DNA of 64,000 nucleotides from Stieleria magnilauensis (lineage in GTDB: Bacteria; Planctomycetota; Planctomycetia; Pirellulales; Pirellulaceae). The stretch spans positions 718,394 to 782,393 of the forward strand of contig CP036432.1 in NCBI GenBank assembly GCA_007753675.1, given 5' to 3'. The notes beneath the pieces were generated by a model. That model worked only from the letters and a program-made list of their open reading frames with translations, had not been told where the DNA came from and searched no databases. The position numbers and the translations under genes are program-made. Shown in pieces: positions 62,372-64,000 of the stretch. Position 1 is the first letter of the stretch. Each line of letters opens with the position of its first letter.

Positions 62372-64000
62372 ATGAGTGCCGGTTTCTACCGCAGGGTGTT
62401 GACAAGGTGGGTGATGATCGTGGCGGTCGGGATCGCCGCTCCTTTCTGCGTGTGCGGTCAGGACAGCGCAGACCGTCTCGCCAAACCGAACGTGTTGTTC
62501 ATTGCCGTGGACGATTTGCGGCCTGAACTGGGGTGTTATGGTGAAACGGCGGTTCATTCGCCGCACATCGACGCGCTCGCCCAATCCGGCGTCTTGTTCG
62601 AGCGTGCGTATTGCCAGCTCGCCGTCTGCAATCCGTCGCGGGTGAGCATCATGACGGGGCTGCGTCCCGATACGACCAAGGTTTGGGACTTGGTGACGCG
62701 TTTCCGCAGCACGATCCCCGATGCGGTCACCTTGCCCCAGCATCTGATCCGACACGGTTACTATGCCGCGTCGTTCGGCAAGATTTTTCACAACCCTTGG
62801 CCGGACAATCAATCGTGGAGTCAGCCGCATCGATGGCCGGAAAAACGCACGTTGTGGTCAGCCGAAGCGAAGGCCCGGCAGGCTCAGTACAAAGAGAAGA
62901 TGCGCGCCGAGGGGCGACCGGAACGGCGGATCGCTCGGATTCGGCCCCAGGCGACCGAAGTCGTCGACATCGACGACCATCTGCACATCGACGGCGCGAT
63001 CGCGAAACAGGCGTTCGAGGCGATGGAACGACTTTCAAAAACCGATCAACCTTTTTTTCTTGCCGCCGGTTTCGTGCGGCCACACCTGCCGTTCGTGGTC
63101 CCACGCAAGTACTGGGATCTGTACGATCGCGAATCGATCGCCTTGGCCAAGAATGCGTTTCTGCCCAAGCAATCGCCCGGATTTGCGATGAACACGATGT
63201 ACGAGCTGCGAGACTACATCGATTTCGATCAGACGCCATCGCCCGATCAAGGACCGCTCGATGAAGCACAGCAGCGGCGGCTGAAACACGGTTATTACGC
63301 CTCAGTCAGCTTCATCGACAGCTTGATCGGCGAATTGCTGGGGCGTCTGGACGCGTTGGGGTTGGCTGACAAGACCATCGTGGTGCTCTGGAGCGATCAT
63401 GGATGGAAGCTGGGCGAACACAACAGTTGGTGCAAGCAGACGAATTATGAAATCGATGCCCGCGTTCCCCTGATCATTCGCAAACCCGGTGCAGCGGGCA
63501 ACGGCAAGGCGACATCGGCGCTTGTTGAATTGGTCGATCTTTATCCGACGCTTTGTGAATTGACCGGGCTGCCGGTTCCGTCACAGCTCGAAGGTGAGAG
63601 TCTTGCCCCGTTGTTGGCCGATCCGAATCAGTCATGGGAACGGCCGGCGTTCAATCAGTTTCGACGTCAGGTCGATGGCGAGCCGGCGATGGGGTACGCG
63701 ATGCGGACCGATCGCTACCGGTACATCGAGTGGCAGAATCGACGGACGGGCAAAGTCGTGGCGACGGAACTGTACGATCACCATCACGATCCCGGTGAGA
63801 ATTCGAACGTTGCCGGGGCGGTCGAACATGAATCGTTGCTCGGCGAGCTTCACCGTCAAATGTGGGCGACGCTCCCACCGCCTCCGAAATACAGCGTGCA
63901 ACCCAAACCGCGACCGGAGATCGTTGTTCGCAATGATCGCGACGAGCCGCTGACGATGCGTTCGCGGCAGAAGCGGGATGCCGATTGGATCCGAAACAAC
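62372..64000 (+). CDS. Sulfatase, iduronate-2-sulfatase-like (cut by window end)
   Basis: The frame is open from the ATG at 62,372 to the window end (543 codons seen). MSAGFYRRVLTRWVMIVAVG is a signal peptide. The core begins KPNVLFIAVDDLRPELGCYG, the formylglycine site is CNPSR (86-90), and SDHGWKLGEH carries the metal-binding Asp/His. AAGFVRPHLPFVVP and LVDLYPTLCELTGLP are typical of iduronate-2-sulfatase-like enzymes. It follows the previous sulfatase by 185 bp on the same strand; both may act on the same sulfated polysaccharide. The C-terminus is missing. Confidence 0.92.
   Translation, partial: MSAGFYRRVLTRWVMIVAVGIAAPFCVCGQDSADRLAKPNVLFIAVDDLRPELGCYGETAVHSPHIDALAQSGVLFERAYCQLAVCNPSRVSIMTGLRPDTTKVWDLVTRFRSTIPDAVTLPQHLIRHGYYAASFGKIFHNPWPDNQSWSQPHRWPEKRTLWSAEAKARQAQYKEKMRAEGRPERRIARIRPQATEVVDIDDHLHIDGAIAKQAFEAMERLSKTDQPFFLAAGFVRPHLPFVVPRKYWDLYDRESIALAKNAFLPKQSPGFAMNTMYELRDYIDFDQTPSPDQGPLDEAQQRRLKHGYYASVSFIDSLIGELLGRLDALGLADKTIVVLWSDHGWKLGEHNSWCKQTNYEIDARVPLIIRKPGAAGNGKATSALVELVDLYPTLCELTGLPVPSQLEGESLAPLLADPNQSWERPAFNQFRRQVDGEPAMGYAMRTDRYRYIEWQNRRTGKVVATELYDHHHDPGENSNVAGAVEHESLLGELHRQMWATLPPPPKYSVQPKPRPEIVVRNDRDEPLTMRSRQKRDADWIRNN

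Overview
The window looks like planctomycete DNA, most likely from the Rhodopirellula-type Pirellulaceae. Supporting marks are paired Tat-exported DUF1501 and DUF1549/DUF1553 (PSD1-type) proteins, a DUF1559 protein with a type IV pilin-like N-terminus, two sulfatases, DUF1080 and sialate O-acetylesterase-type enzymes, an ECF sigma factor coupled to a membrane Ser/Thr kinase, a PEP-CTERM protein and many intergenic palindromes. Placement is by gene content only; there is no rRNA.

Layout. Positions 1-15.5 kb are core-like: a thioredoxin-fold fragment, a 16-bp tandem repeat, a DUF1559/lipoprotein pair, the sigma factor-kinase pair, an SGNH hydrolase, a FAD oxidoreductase with a palindromic repeat inserted in frame, and the DUF1501/DUF1553 pair. 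Positions 15.5-28.4 kb are accessory: an IS110-type transposase with an IS256-type element inserted just upstream, an ACR3 arsenite pump with two palindromic operator candidates and a 31-residue reading frame between them, a 1139-residue protein joining two different superfamily 1 helicases, a DHFR-like reductase and an exported phosphatase-fold protein. The last three are separated by copies of a composite repeat.

Positions 28,427-39,830 form an integrated genomic island bounded by a 15-bp direct repeat, with an integrase at the right end against a tRNA-Arg(ACG). Its left part carries probable defence genes: a lysine-rich DUF5343/deoxyribosyltransferase-like protein and a Shedu-like (DUF4263) nuclease, with a frameshifted thermonuclease between them. 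The middle holds small phage-type genes, including an HNH protein. The right part is a tightly overlapping operon ending in excisionase and integrase, preceded by a long perfect inverted repeat, short iterated motifs, a strong promoter with an overlapping palindrome and a structured leader that hides the ribosome binding site. The integrase frame runs through the attachment site. Joining the island ends in silico extends it in frame by 59 codons to a different C-terminus followed by a hairpin, so integration and excision should exchange the integrase tail.

Positions 39.9-64 kb return to core-like genes: a zinc-ribbon membrane protein, a DUF1080 protein, a translationally coupled signalling operon (PhnD-like binding protein, GAF histidine kinase, 45-residue frame, receiver-PAS-histidine kinase, short-chain dehydrogenase), sugar-catabolism-type genes, a large PAS/GAF histidine kinase and two sulfatases, the second cut by the window end.
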